Shown piece after piece: positions 9,405 through 17,602 of a stretch of DNA of 64,000 nucleotides. Source of the DNA: SXIZ01 sp040079795 (GTDB lineage: Bacteria; Pseudomonadota; Gammaproteobacteria; Methylococcales; Methylomonadaceae); contig JBEBJQ010000003.1 in NCBI GenBank assembly GCA_040079795.1, positions 62,001 through 126,000 of the forward strand, given 5' to 3'. The notes beneath the pieces are model-generated. The model made no database searches. It saw only the letters and a program-made list of their open reading frames with translations, and had not been told where the DNA came from. The position numbers were made by a program, and so were the translations under genes. Positions within the stretch are counted from its first letter, which is position 1. Each line of letters starts with the position of its first letter.

Positions 9405-9424
9405 GCACGCTATTTCAAGCGTGC
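9405..9424 (+). promoter_or_regulatory. hairpin in the rho leader
   Basis: GCACGCT-ATTTCA-AGCGTGC is a perfect seven-pair stem with a six-base loop, 97 bases ahead of the rho start. It has no T tract. TATAAT at 9384-9389 and TATACT at 9395-9400 just upstream could be -10 elements. rho is autogenously attenuated in E. coli; a role of this hairpin in such control is inference. Confidence 0.4.
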
Positions 9425-9520
9425 AGTTTCAATCTGTAAAACACCCCGAAACCTTTTCATCCTATTGTCGCAACAGTTATCCTATTGTTGCCCACACATC
9501 TCATCGTTCTTTTTTTAAAT

Positions 9521-10780
9521 ATGAATCTTACCGAGTTAAAACTTAAACAAATTAGTGAAATTATCGACATCGCAGAATCTCTTGGGCTAGAAAATGTTGC
9601 CCGCATCCGTAAACAAGAATTAATCTTCGCCATATTAAAAAAACAAGCAAAAGGCGGAGAAGATATTTTTGGAGACGGGGTTTTAGAAATATTACAGGAT
9701 GGCTTTGGTTTTTTACGGACGCCAGGATGTTCCTACCTAGCCGGCCCCGATGATATTTATGTTTCCCCCAGTCAAATAAGACGCTTCAACCTTCGCACCG
9801 GCGACACCATCAGCGGCAAAATAAGACCCCCGAAGGACAATGAACGTTATTTTGCCATGCTCAAGGTTGAAAGTATCAACTACGAGCCGCCCGAAAATAC
9901 CAAAAATAAAATTCTCTTTTCAAACCTTACCCCGCTATTCCCCAATAAACGCTTTACCCTTGAACAAGGCAACGGCACCAGTGAAGACCTAACCAGCCGT
10001 GTCATTGATTTAATTGCCCCTATCGGTAAAGGCCAACGCGGTTTGATCGTGTCCCCGCCGAAAGCCGGTAAAACCATGATCATGCAAAGCTTGGCGCAAT
10101 CCATTGCCGAGAAAAACCCCGAATGCTACTTAATCGTCTTACTCATCGACGAACGTCCCGAAGAGGTGACTGAAATGCAGCGCTGCGTGCGTGGCGAGGT
10201 TGTTTCCAGCACCTTCGACGAACCGGCAACACGCCATGTACAAGTGGCGGATATGGTGATTGAAAAAGCACGGCGCATGGTAGAACATAAACACGACGTG
10301 GTTATTTTGTTAGACTCCATTACCCGTTTAGCCAGAGCTTATAATACCGTAGCCCCCTCTTCCGGCAAGATTTTATCCGGCGGTGTGGATGCAAATGCCC
10401 TGGAAAAACCGAAACGCTTTTTTGGCGCTGCAAGAAATATTGAAGAAGGCGGCAGTTTGACTATTATTGCCACAGCCCTGGTTGATACTGGCTCGCGTAT
10501 GGACGAAGTGATTTACGAAGAATTTAAAGGCACCGGCAACATGGAGCTGCATCTGGATCGTAAAATTGCGGAAAAACGCGTTTATCCTGCCATTAACATT
10601 AACCGTTCTGGAACCCGTCGCGAAGAATACTTGGTGTCACCTGAAGAACTGCAAAAAACCTGGATTCTGCGTAAAATTCTGCAACCGATGGATGAAATGT
10701 CCGCATCAGAATTCTTATTGGGCAAATTAAAAGACTTCAAAACCAATGCTGAATTCTTTGAATCCATGAAACGCCAATAA
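9521..10780 (+). CDS. rho: transcription termination factor Rho
   Basis: Rho is the hexameric RNA-dependent ATPase that ends untranslated transcripts. The 419-residue product begins MNLTELKLKQ (the canonical N terminus) and contains the RNA-binding cold-shock-like domain (GDGVLEILQDGFGFLR, about 45-60), Walker A PPKAGKTMIMQ near 180, Q-loop and R-loop segments around GGVDANALEKPKRFFGAARN, and the C-terminal KTNAEFFESMKRQ. Two in-frame upstream methionine-like codons are excluded because the family start is at 9521. Shine-Dalgarno complementarity is poor. It ends eight bases before a palindromic repeat. Confidence 0.98.
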   Translation: MNLTELKLKQISEIIDIAESLGLENVARIRKQELIFAILKKQAKGGEDIFGDGVLEILQDGFGFLRTPGCSYLAGPDDIYVSPSQIRRFNLRTGDTISGKIRPPKDNERYFAMLKVESINYEPPENTKNKILFSNLTPLFPNKRFTLEQGNGTSEDLTSRVIDLIAPIGKGQRGLIVSPPKAGKTMIMQSLAQSIAEKNPECYLIVLLIDERPEEVTEMQRCVRGEVVSSTFDEPATRHVQVADMVIEKARRMVEHKHDVVILLDSITRLARAYNTVAPSSGKILSGGVDANALEKPKRFFGAARNIEEGGSLTIIATALVDTGSRMDEVIYEEFKGTGNMELHLDRKIAEKRVYPAININRSGTRREEYLVSPEELQKTWILRKILQPMDEMSASEFLLGKLKDFKTNAEFFESMKRQ

Positions 10781-10787
10781 AATCTCC

Positions 10788-10817
10788 TGTAGAGACGCAA
10801 GATTTTGCGTCTCTACA
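10788..10817. repeat. interspersed palindrome, copy 1 (after rho)
   Basis: TGTAGAGACGCAA at 10788-10800, loop GATT, and the exact complement TTGCGTCTCTACA at 10805-10817: a perfect 13-pair hairpin. It lies between the convergent rho and yggX genes and could act as a bidirectional transcription stop, although no T run follows. Related copies are at 16355-16385 and 22406-22437. Confidence 0.85.
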
Positions 10818-10829
10818 TCACTACAGCCG

Positions 10830-11102
10830 CTATTGTTTGGGCGGCACATAGCCTTCCGGCATCACAAAGCCGCTGCCAAATAAAAACTTATGCCGTTCTT
10901 CCTCCAAAAACTTTTTGGCGCTGGGATCAAAACTGGCTAAACGATGCTCATTAATCAGCATGGTCTGCATTTTTAACCACTCCTGCCAAGCTTGTTTAGA
11001 AATATTTTCAAAAATCTGCTGGCCTTTAGGGCCTGGAAAAGGTGGGGAGTCCAAACCTTCTGCTTCTGTACCTAATTTAGGACAAATTACTGTTCTAATC
11101 AT
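10830..11102 (-). CDS. yggX: Fe(2+)-trafficking / oxidative damage protection protein
   Basis: A 90-residue member of the YggX family, which protects Fe-S enzymes and is linked to iron traffic. The conserved start MIRTVICPKLGTEAEGLD has the family's single Cys at residue 7, followed by PPFPGPKGQQIFENISKQAWQ and NEHRL. Length and ends are typical. In many gammaproteobacteria yggX follows mutY; here it stands alone, convergent with rho. Confidence 0.96.
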   Translation of the reverse strand: MIRTVICPKLGTEAEGLDSPPFPGPKGQQIFENISKQAWQEWLKMQTMLINEHRLASFDPSAKKFLEEERHKFLFGSGFVMPEGYVPPKQ

Positions 11103-11236
11103 GATTCGCTTTGTTAAAAATAGAATGATATATTTTTGATCAGCTTTAATAACCGACCGCTTTAAATATTAAAATTTTCTAGCTGAGATCCTAACACTTA
11201 CTTCCAAGCCAATATAGACAGAAAAATATTATCCAA

Positions 11237-11665
11237 TCAACTTTGCCATTCAATAATATGCTCTTCAATGTCGTCGACATCTGCTTCTTTCATGGCATAG
11301 CTACGAATTGACACCCCCGCCTCTACGACACTGTTAGCATCTCCCGACAGCAGTGGATGCCAAGCTTGCAGAGGCTTACCATCGCTGAGCAACCGGTAAG
11401 CACAGGTACTGGGAAGCCAGGTATATGCTGCAAAATCGTGTTGTTTTAAATCAATGCATTCTGGTACGCGGGTACAACGGTTCGCATAGTCGGTACAGAG
11501 ACAGGTGTCTAAATCAATTAAATTGCACACCACACTGGTGAAATAAATTTCGCCGGTATCTTCATCTTCCAGTTTATGCAAACAACATTTGCCGCAATTA
11601 TCACAAAGCGACTCCCATTCGTTTCGGGCCATTTCGTGCAGTTTTTTGGTTTCCCAATATTTCAT
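11237..11665 (-). CDS. ycgN: YcgN family cysteine-cluster protein
   Basis: A 142-residue protein of the UPF0260/YcgN family. The N-terminal CDNCGKCCLHKL (CxxCxxCC) and later Cys residues (VVCNL, CLCTDY, RCTRVPEC, STCAYR) suggest a bound metal or Fe-S cluster. The tail AYRLLSDGKPLQAWHPLLSG is characteristic. The biochemical function is not established for the family. Confidence 0.9.
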   Translation of the reverse strand: MKYWETKKLHEMARNEWESLCDNCGKCCLHKLEDEDTGEIYFTSVVCNLIDLDTCLCTDYANRCTRVPECIDLKQHDFAAYTWLPSTCAYRLLSDGKPLQAWHPLLSGDANSVVEAGVSIRSYAMKEADVDDIEEHIIEWQS

Positions 11666-11689
11666 GATGGCGTGATTTCCTTAACCAAT

Positions 11690-11944
11690 CTATATCTGTG
11701 TATTGGCATAACTAATCCCTGCTTTTTTAGGTGTAGCTAATATAAATCCCAGCGATAATTCCACTGTACCATATTTTGCATAAACCACTTCAAAAGCAAC
11801 ATCCAAAAAAGCTTTATGTTCGGTTATAGTCAATAACAACAAGGTGATAAACACACAACCCACAAAACATACTGTAACCGAAAGCGCTTTAATGATAGAT
11901 TTCTGATTGATTGAACGGCCAAGCGCGACGACATGATCCTGACG
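11690..11944 (-). pseudogene. remnant of a Trk/Ktr-type potassium transporter subunit (TrkH/KtrB)
   Basis: Minus-strand translation of this apparently non-coding stretch gives an 84-codon open segment. It contains KALSVTV, a hydrophobic run, then LLTITEHKAFLDVAFEVV followed by GTVELSLG and ending KKAG...TQI-stop. This matches the conserved third-to-fourth repeat of KtrB/TrkH proteins (ITE..FLD.LFEVVSAFGTVGLSLG). The selectivity-filter phrase SAFGTVGLS reads YAKYGTVELS here, and the rest of the transporter (N-terminal repeats and true C terminus) is missing. The fragment starts directly after the stop codon of the 94-residue gene, in the same frame. No start codon or ribosome site is apparent. 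Confidence 0.72.
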
Positions 11945-12229
11945 TTAATCCTTAACCCACGCTTCCAGTGCCGCGATAATACTCACCGCCTGATCTTTGC
12001 TTGAAATATTAAATTTAGATTTTTGCTGATATTCACCATTACGTTTTTGATAACGGCGAATAGTATATTTATCAGGGCCATATTCCTCTTTAGCACGATT
12101 CCAGTCCTGATAACGGTAAATAATCGTCGCCCAAGCACCTTTGGTCAGCACTTTTTTATCCAGTTCCTTGACGGTTTCTACGCCGTCTTCTTCGTAAGTG
12201 ATGGTTAATTCTTCTACTGTTTCAGCCAT
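11945..12229 (-). CDS. conserved-looking 94-residue protein of unknown function
   Basis: No family is recognised. The protein is soluble-looking and charged: an acidic N terminus (MAETVEELTITYEEDG), a central aromatic/basic part (WATIIYRYQDWNRAKEEYGPD, YTIRRYQKRN) and a C-terminal segment KDQAVSIIAALEAWVKD. Two beta-strand-like stretches followed by a helix are likely. GGAG precedes the ATG by about seven bases. It lies 54 bases downstream of the YVTN propeller gene on the same strand and could be the last gene of the mxaD-like operon; a decayed potassium-transporter fragment follows its stop at once. Confidence 0.65.
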   Translation of the reverse strand: MAETVEELTITYEEDGVETVKELDKKVLTKGAWATIIYRYQDWNRAKEEYGPDKYTIRRYQKRNGEYQQKSKFNISSKDQAVSIIAALEAWVKD

Positions 12230-12283
12230 ATTAACTCCATATTATTTAATTATTTATTTAACCGATCAAACGCTACGATTTTT

Positions 12284-13252
12284 TTATCGGCTAATAAATT
12301 GCCCAAAAGCGCGGCTGCCATTTCCGGTGGCAATGGTATCTACGACCGTTAAAGTCTTGGCATCGATTACCGAAACACTGTTATCAAACCAATTTGCAAC
12401 ATAGACATGCTGATCATCAGGATGGACACTAACCCCTTCAGGCTTGTCGCCCACTTCAATCACAGCAAGCTCTTTGAAAGTAACGGTATCTATCACGGAA
12501 ACCGAATCATCTTCCTGGTTAGTGACGAATAACCGGCTGTCATTTAAGGCTAAGGCTGTCGCATAAGGTAAGGTTTTAACCTTAACAGTGGCGATCTTTT
12601 TTAAATGCTGGGTTTCTAAAATCGTGACATCATCACTTTCAACATTAGCAACGTAAAGGCGCTCACCTTTACTATCAACACTTAAACCAAACGGGTGCTC
12701 GCCTACCTTAGTGACATTGCGTTCGGTCAAGTTTTGCAAATCAATCTGCGAAACTGAATTACTCAAGCGATTGGCAACATACAGCCAGCGGTTATCTCTG
12801 CTAACAGCCAGACCGGAGGGCGACTCCCCAACGGGAATTGCGGCCTTCACCTTAAAGCTTTCGGTATCAATCACGGCAACGGTATTTTTATACCAATCTG
12901 CCACAAACAAGCGCTTACCGGAGTTATCGACAGCAATGCCTAACGCGCCGCTACTACCCAAGGAAATATATTTAAGCAATTGATGTTGCTGGGTATCAAT
13001 AACAGCAAAACCATTCGCTTTCGGGGTAGAAATATAAACCGTTTTACCATCCGGCGACAGTGCAACCCCAGCCGGTTTACCAGTTATCTTAACCGTATCA
13101 ATAACTTTTCCCGATGCGGTATCAATAATCGACACGCTATCATCGAGTTGATTGCTGATATAGGCAAAAGGCTGCGCCCGCAACTCAGTGCTAAAAAAAA
13201 CGGCAGCGAGCAAACCCGCTGCCGTTTTCAAGTGAATATGCCTCACTTGCAT
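12284..13252 (-). CDS. periplasmic YVTN/YncE-type seven-bladed beta-propeller
   Basis: A 322-residue secreted protein with a signal peptide (about residues 1-26, cleavage after ELRA). The rest consists of seven repeats of about 42 residues, each with a variant of LYVAN...NSVSVIDT...V..I.VG..P.G, typical of YncE/YVTN propellers. Such proteins often accompany periplasmic quinoprotein dehydrogenases or metal systems, but a specific activity cannot be read from the sequence. It starts six bases after the stop of the MxaD-like gene, so the two form an operon. Confidence 0.85.
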   Translation of the reverse strand: MQVRHIHLKTAAGLLAAVFFSTELRAQPFAYISNQLDDSVSIIDTASGKVIDTVKITGKPAGVALSPDGKTVYISTPKANGFAVIDTQQHQLLKYISLGSSGALGIAVDNSGKRLFVADWYKNTVAVIDTESFKVKAAIPVGESPSGLAVSRDNRWLYVANRLSNSVSQIDLQNLTERNVTKVGEHPFGLSVDSKGERLYVANVESDDVTILETQHLKKIATVKVKTLPYATALALNDSRLFVTNQEDDSVSVIDTVTFKELAVIEVGDKPEGVSVHPDDQHVYVANWFDNSVSVIDAKTLTVVDTIATGNGSRAFGQFISR

Positions 13253-13258
13253 GACCGC

Positions 13259-13822
13259 TTACTTTTCAGCCAAGGCTTTTAAATTATCCAGACCGGCTTT
13301 AAACACTTTTTCTACACTGCTATTAGCCGCCTCTTCATTCATTTCAGTAGGTGGATTGTTATTCATATAAGCGCGGTAATAGCCTGCTTTCCAGATTACG
13401 GAAGACCCCGCACCCTCGGCTTTAACTTGAATATCCGCCGCATAATTGCCCACCGGCAAAACCGGCACTTTTTCTTCTTGACCATTATGGGTAATGGTTT
13501 GTTTGGTGCTCATTTCCGTGATCTTATAGGAATAAGACATTTTAGCGTCATCGTGTTTTTTTAACTCTTCGGTAATCGTGCCACCATCTTTTAAAGTTAA
13601 TACCCGAATGGAACCATCTTCATTGCCACCTTTTGCAGAAACACTCGCCACTACTGGTAACCAGGACATATCATTATAATTTTTAATAATGCCCCACACT
13701 TTTTCAGCAGGTGCGTTAATTTTGATACTTTCCTGGGTTTTTTGACGCACCGGCCCATGCGCATTAACTGCGGCAGCAAAAAAGCACAAAACAACGGGAG
13801 CTAATAAGGTAATTTTTTTCAT
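13259..13822 (-). CDS. MxaD-like periplasmic SRPBCC protein
   Basis: A 187-residue protein with a signal peptide ending near AAVNA-HG, followed by a START/polyketide-cyclase-like (SRPBCC) domain: SIKINAPAEKVWGIIKNYNDMSWLP, then GSIRVLTLKDGG..TEEL, YSYKI and a C-terminal amphipathic helix VEKVFKAGLDNLKAL. The N-terminal HGPVRQK and overall form resemble MxaD, a periplasmic factor that aids electron flow from methanol dehydrogenase to its cytochrome c. No mxaF or xoxF is present here, so the link to methanol oxidation is inference. It is followed at six bases by the propeller gene. Confidence 0.72.
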   Translation of the reverse strand: MKKITLLAPVVLCFFAAAVNAHGPVRQKTQESIKINAPAEKVWGIIKNYNDMSWLPVVASVSAKGGNEDGSIRVLTLKDGGTITEELKKHDDAKMSYSYKITEMSTKQTITHNGQEEKVPVLPVGNYAADIQVKAEGAGSSVIWKAGYYRAYMNNNPPTEMNEEAANSSVEKVFKAGLDNLKALAEK

Positions 13823-13961
13823 CGTGAACTTCCTTAGTTAAAATATGGACTAAATCAAAGCAACTCATTATATGATAACAATTCCATGCTAAGGAATGAA
13901 AATTAATTAACCTTATCAGGCTTTAGCCCTAACAACACTTTGGTTAACCCTAGATAAGCCC

Positions 13962-15062
13962 ATGACGGAAGACTTAGAAACGCAAAAGCCATTTTTACCA
14001 CAACCTAAAAAAGGTCGCGGCGCAATAAGCAATCCCAGTGGTCGTTTCGAGGCACATAGCCAGGAAGCATTTGACGATGGCTGGGAAAGCCTGGATGATT
14101 TACCGGATCGTCTGCCCACAACCTTAAGTATTGATAACGCCAAAACCGTCATTAACTACAATAATTCACCGGACATTCCATTTGACCGCTCCATCAACCC
14201 TTATCGGGGCTGTGAACATGGCTGCGTCTATTGTTTCGCACGTCCAACCCATGCTTATTTGGGTTTATCGCCCGGCCTGGATTTTGAAACCAAACTATTT
14301 TATAAACCGGATGCGCCGGAATTGCTCAGGGAAGAATTACGCGCCCGTCGCTACCGTCCCATGCCGGTTGCTTTAGGAATAAATACTGACGCTTACCAAC
14401 CGCTGGAACGCAAAATTGGCTTAACCCGAAAAATTCTGGAAGTATTGCAGGAAGCCCGGCATCCGGTGTCTATCGTCACCAAATCGTCTTTAATCGAACG
14501 CGATTTAGACATTCTCAGTGACATGGCGACAAGGGGTTTAGTGCAAGTTGCATTCTCAATCACTACCTTACAAACAGACTTGGCACGCAATCTGGAGCCA
14601 CGGGCAACAGCCCCCAAGCGGCGCTTACAAAGCTTAGCCCGCTTAAGCGCAGCGGGTATACCGACATCCGTGCTGGTAGCGCCATTAATACCCATGTTAA
14701 ATGATATGGAGCTGGAAACCATTTTAACTGAGTGCCGCACAGCAGGTGCTGTCGATGCCGGTTATGTTTTTTTACGCTTACCCTATGAGTTAAAAGACTT
14801 ATTTGCAGAATGGCTGGCAGTACATGCCCCTCTGAAAGCTGAGCGTATTACGCAACTCATCTTTGAGGCGCGGGGCGGTAAAGCCTACGATTCAGCTTTC
14901 GGTACGCGCATGACCGGCACCGGTGAATATGCGAATTTACTAAAACAACGTTTTCGCTTAGCCAAGAAAAAATTAGCCTTTCCAGGGGAACCCGCGTTTA
15001 ATCTGACCGCCTTCAGGCCGCCACAAGCTCAGAATGGTCAATTGGATTTATTTTGGGACTAA
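13962..15062 (+). CDS. PA0069-family radical SAM protein
   Basis: A 366-residue radical SAM protein. The cluster-binding motif CEHGCVYC (CxxxCxxC) lies at about residues 86-93 in the phrase NPYRGCEHGCVYCFARPTHAYLGLSPG. This is typical of the PA0069/Rv2578c group related to spore photoproduct lyase, whose substrate is unknown. Other family features are NTDAYQP, VTKSSLIERDLD, SVLVAPLIPMLND and the C-terminal LFW. It stands alone between the mxaD-like operon (divergent) and aspC. Confidence 0.9.
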   Translation: MTEDLETQKPFLPQPKKGRGAISNPSGRFEAHSQEAFDDGWESLDDLPDRLPTTLSIDNAKTVINYNNSPDIPFDRSINPYRGCEHGCVYCFARPTHAYLGLSPGLDFETKLFYKPDAPELLREELRARRYRPMPVALGINTDAYQPLERKIGLTRKILEVLQEARHPVSIVTKSSLIERDLDILSDMATRGLVQVAFSITTLQTDLARNLEPRATAPKRRLQSLARLSAAGIPTSVLVAPLIPMLNDMELETILTECRTAGAVDAGYVFLRLPYELKDLFAEWLAVHAPLKAERITQLIFEARGGKAYDSAFGTRMTGTGEYANLLKQRFRLAKKKLAFPGEPAFNLTAFRPPQAQNGQLDLFWD

Positions 15063-15102
15063 ATAACTATCGTATTAGGCAGAAGTTTTTTAAATTGGGC
15101 AG

Positions 15103-15131
15103 CTAACAAGCAAATAGACATCGGTTATAAT
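15103..15131 (+). promoter_or_regulatory. candidate promoter of aspC
   Basis: A perfect -10 TATAAT at 15126-15131 lies 34 bases before the aspC start, with CTAACA at 15103-15108 (four of six -35 positions) at a 17-base spacer. Confidence 0.45.
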
Positions 15132-15165
15132 TAGCGCCTACTTCGATACCACTTACACCAACCTC

Positions 15166-16347
15166 ATGAACATAAAACTTTCTGACCGCGTCAAAGCCGT
15201 TAAACCTTCCCCTACTTTGGCAATTACCGCAAGAGCCGCTGAAATGCGTGCAGCGGGCAAGGATATTGTAGGGCTTGGTGCCGGCGAGCCGGACTTTGAC
15301 ACGCCTGAACATATTAAAGCCGCAGCGGTTAAAGCAATAGCCGACGGTTTTACCAAATACACCGCTGTCGATGGCACCGCAGGCTTAAAAAAAGCCATTA
15401 TCGCTAAATTTAAACAGGATAACGGGCTGACCTATACGCCTAAACAAATTCTGGTTTCCTGCGGAGGTAAACAAAGCTCCTATAATTTAACTCAAGCATT
15501 ATTAAATAAAGGCGATGAAGTCATTATCCCGGCGCCGTTCTGGGTTTCTTATCCCGATATGGTGTTATTAGCCGATGGTGTGCCGGTTATTATTCAAACC
15601 ACTCAAGCACAACAGTTTAAAATTTCACCCGCGCAACTGCGGGCGGCTATTACCGACAAAACCCGGCTGATTTTTATTAACAGCCCCTCCAATCCAACCG
15701 GTGCAGCGTATTCCTTTGACGAGCTAAAAGCCTTAGGCGACGTGCTGAAAGATTATCCCAACATCATCATTGCTACCGATGATATGTACGAAAAAGTGCT
15801 ATGGAAGCAAGGCACATTTGTAAACATTCTCAATGCCCATCCTGATCTTTACGACCGCACTTTGGTTATGAATGGCGTCTCCAAAGCCTATTCCATGACC
15901 GGTTGGCGCATTGGCTATGCGGGTGGCCCTGCTGATTTGATCGAAGCTATGTGTACAATTCAGTCACAAAGCACGTCCAATCCAACCTCAATCTCGCAAG
16001 TCGCAGCCGAAGCCGCTTTAACCGGTGATCAAAGTTTTATCGACACAATGTGCGTTGAATTTAAAAAACGCCATGATTATGTGGTGAAAGAATTAAATGC
16101 CATTGAAGGTGTTGAATGTCTGGAAACCGACGGCACATTTTATGTATTCCCCAACGTCGAAAAACTTATTGCCCGCTTGCCAAACATCAATAACGACTTG
16201 GAATTCGCCGATTATTTGATTGAAAAAGCTGGTGTTGCATTGGTGCCTGGCTCAGCATTTGGTTGTGAAGGGCATATCCGTATTTCAATCGCTACCAGTA
16301 TGCAAAATTTAGAAAAGGCGTTAACCAAAATTAAAAGCGCAATCTAA
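15166..16347 (+). CDS. aspC: class I aminotransferase (aspartate aminotransferase type)
   Basis: A 393-residue pyridoxal-phosphate enzyme of the class Ib aspartate aminotransferase group. Features are GLGAGEPDFDTPEHI near residue 37, NSPSNPTGAAYS near 168, the PLP lysine in GVSKAYSMTGWRIGYAGGP near 238, and the arginine in IRISIATS near the C terminus. It interconverts aspartate/2-oxoglutarate and oxaloacetate/glutamate, possibly also prephenate-type substrates. The start ATG gives MNIKLSDRVKAVKPSPT, the usual N terminus. A palindromic repeat follows seven bases after the stop. Confidence 0.93.
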   Translation: MNIKLSDRVKAVKPSPTLAITARAAEMRAAGKDIVGLGAGEPDFDTPEHIKAAAVKAIADGFTKYTAVDGTAGLKKAIIAKFKQDNGLTYTPKQILVSCGGKQSSYNLTQALLNKGDEVIIPAPFWVSYPDMVLLADGVPVIIQTTQAQQFKISPAQLRAAITDKTRLIFINSPSNPTGAAYSFDELKALGDVLKDYPNIIIATDDMYEKVLWKQGTFVNILNAHPDLYDRTLVMNGVSKAYSMTGWRIGYAGGPADLIEAMCTIQSQSTSNPTSISQVAAEAALTGDQSFIDTMCVEFKKRHDYVVKELNAIEGVECLETDGTFYVFPNVEKLIARLPNINNDLEFADYLIEKAGVALVPGSAFGCEGHIRISIATSMQNLEKALTKIKSAI

Positions 16348-16354
16348 ATCTGTC

Positions 16355-16385
16355 CAGGAGAGACGCACTTTATGCGTCTCTCCTG
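16355..16385. repeat. interspersed palindrome, copy 2 (after aspC)
   Basis: CAGGAGAGACGCA at 16355-16367, a five-base loop, and TGCGTCTCTCCTG at 16373-16385: a perfect 13-pair hairpin sharing the GAGACGCA/TGCGTCTC core with the copies after rho and before kdsB. It sits between convergent aspC and grxC, eight bases past the aspC stop. Confidence 0.85.
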
Positions 16386-16431
16386 CTTATTGAACAAACA
16401 ACCACGCATCCCGTTCAACAAAGACCCGCAC

Positions 16432-16707
16432 TTAACGCTTATAACTTTCCAATAACGGATCCAAGCCTTTTTGCCGATCCAAGGCGTACAAGTCATCGAA
16501 GCCACCAATATGCCGATCGCCGATGTAAATCTGTGGCACCGTCCGGCGCTTACTTTTCTGCATCAATGCTTCGCGTAATCCAGGCTCAGCATCAACATTA
16601 ATTTCGGTATACTGCACCCCTTTTGCATCCAGCAAACGTTTTGCCATCAGGCAGTAGGAACAAAGATTAGCGGTATAGATAAGAATTTCTGACGTAGTTT
16701 TTATCAT
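16432..16707 (-). CDS. grxC: glutaredoxin 3
   Basis: A 91-residue glutaredoxin. The redox motif is CSYC at about residues 16-19 (usually CPYC, so Pro is replaced by Ser), followed by RLLDAKGVQYTEINVD, the cis-Pro in RTVPQIYI and GGFDDLYAL. It reduces disulfides with glutathione. It lies between convergent aspC and divergent soxY. The CSYC variant occurs in natural glutaredoxins and is likely active. Confidence 0.92.
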   Translation of the reverse strand: MIKTTSEILIYTANLCSYCLMAKRLLDAKGVQYTEINVDAEPGLREALMQKSKRRTVPQIYIGDRHIGGFDDLYALDRQKGLDPLLESYKR

Positions 16708-16817
16708 AAGGGTGTATTTATATTTACCAGGTTAAGGGTGTTGCAAACAATTGTAACTTTAAATTGCGCATAAGCCGATATTCTACTAAATTAGGCTTTT
16801 ATTCAGGAGTAAGCCGT

Positions 16818-17288
16818 ATGCCTAGCAATCGCCGCACTTTTATCAAGCAATCCCTTGTGGCCGGTGCCTATGCCAGCTTGATTAGCAACGGCTTATTTAA
16901 AAGCACCAAGACCCAAGCTGCCTGGATAGCAGAAAATTTTTCCCCTGCAACCCTTACCGATACCCTGCAAAAAATATATCGCAATGCCGAAATCATCGAC
17001 AGCGAAGCGATTGCCTTAAAGTTACCGCGCGTAGCTGAAAACGGCGCAGTCGTCCCAGTCACGGTGACCAGCAGCCTGCCTAACGTTAACGAAATTACGC
17101 TATTTGTAGCAAAAAATCCGACACCGCTTTCAATTAGCTTTAAACTTTCGCCAGTGATGGATGCTTTCGTCTCGACTAGAATAAAAATGGCCGAAACCTG
17201 CAACGTTATTGCCGTAGTTAATTCAGAGGGCAAACTTTATAAAGCACGTAAGGAAGTAACGGTCACCATCGGCGGTTGCGGAGGTTAA
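16818..17288 (+). CDS. soxY: thiosulfate carrier subunit SoxY
   Basis: SoxY carries the sulfur substrate covalently on its C-terminal cysteine during periplasmic thiosulfate oxidation. The 156-residue protein ends with the swinging-arm motif GGCGG. The N terminus MPSNRRTFIKQS is a Tat signal, consistent with export of the folded SoxYZ pair. The ATG at 16818 has GGAG at a suitable distance; an in-frame extension upstream is not needed. soxZ follows two bases after the stop. Confidence 0.95.
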   Translation: MPSNRRTFIKQSLVAGAYASLISNGLFKSTKTQAAWIAENFSPATLTDTLQKIYRNAEIIDSEAIALKLPRVAENGAVVPVTVTSSLPNVNEITLFVAKNPTPLSISFKLSPVMDAFVSTRIKMAETCNVIAVVNSEGKLYKARKEVTVTIGGCGG

Positions 17289-17290
17289 AC

Positions 17291-17602
17291 ATGGCAAGCA
17301 TCAAAATCCGCACTAAACGCCTTGAGGGCAAAACCCAAATCAGAATCCTAATTGCACATCCCATGGAACACGGGCGCAATAAAGACAAACAAACCGGGCA
17401 ACTGATCCCCGCACATTTTATTAAGGAACTCACCGTCAAACATAATGATACGTTAATTATCAACAGCGATATGGGGGGCAGCGTTGCCAAAGACCCCTAC
17501 TTTGCCTTTATGCTGAATGGAGGAATTGAGGGTGACAAAATTACTGTCAGTTGGGCAGACAGCCTAGGTAAAACCGATACGGTGGATGCCAAAATCACAT
17601 GA
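17291..17602 (+). CDS. soxZ: sulfur carrier partner SoxZ
   Basis: SoxZ forms the heterodimer with SoxY. The 103-residue protein has no signal of its own and is expected to ride with SoxY through Tat. Family phrases are MASIKIRTKR, IRILIAHPMEHGR, IPAHFIKELTV and FMLNGGIEGDKITVSW. It starts two bases after soxY with GGAGG inside the soxY end, and its stop overlaps the soxA start by four bases (ATGA). Confidence 0.95.
   Translation: MASIKIRTKRLEGKTQIRILIAHPMEHGRNKDKQTGQLIPAHFIKELTVKHNDTLIINSDMGGSVAKDPYFAFMLNGGIEGDKITVSWADSLGKTDTVDAKIT

Noticed and set aside
3233..11839. 16-base identity TTATAGTCAATAACAA at 3233 and 11824
   Set aside because: The second copy is inside the TrkH/KtrB-like remnant and the first shows no related protein sequence; AT-rich chance match is likely.
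16764..16817. N-terminal extension of SoxY
   Set aside because: The Tat signal begins at 16818 with a proper ribosome site.
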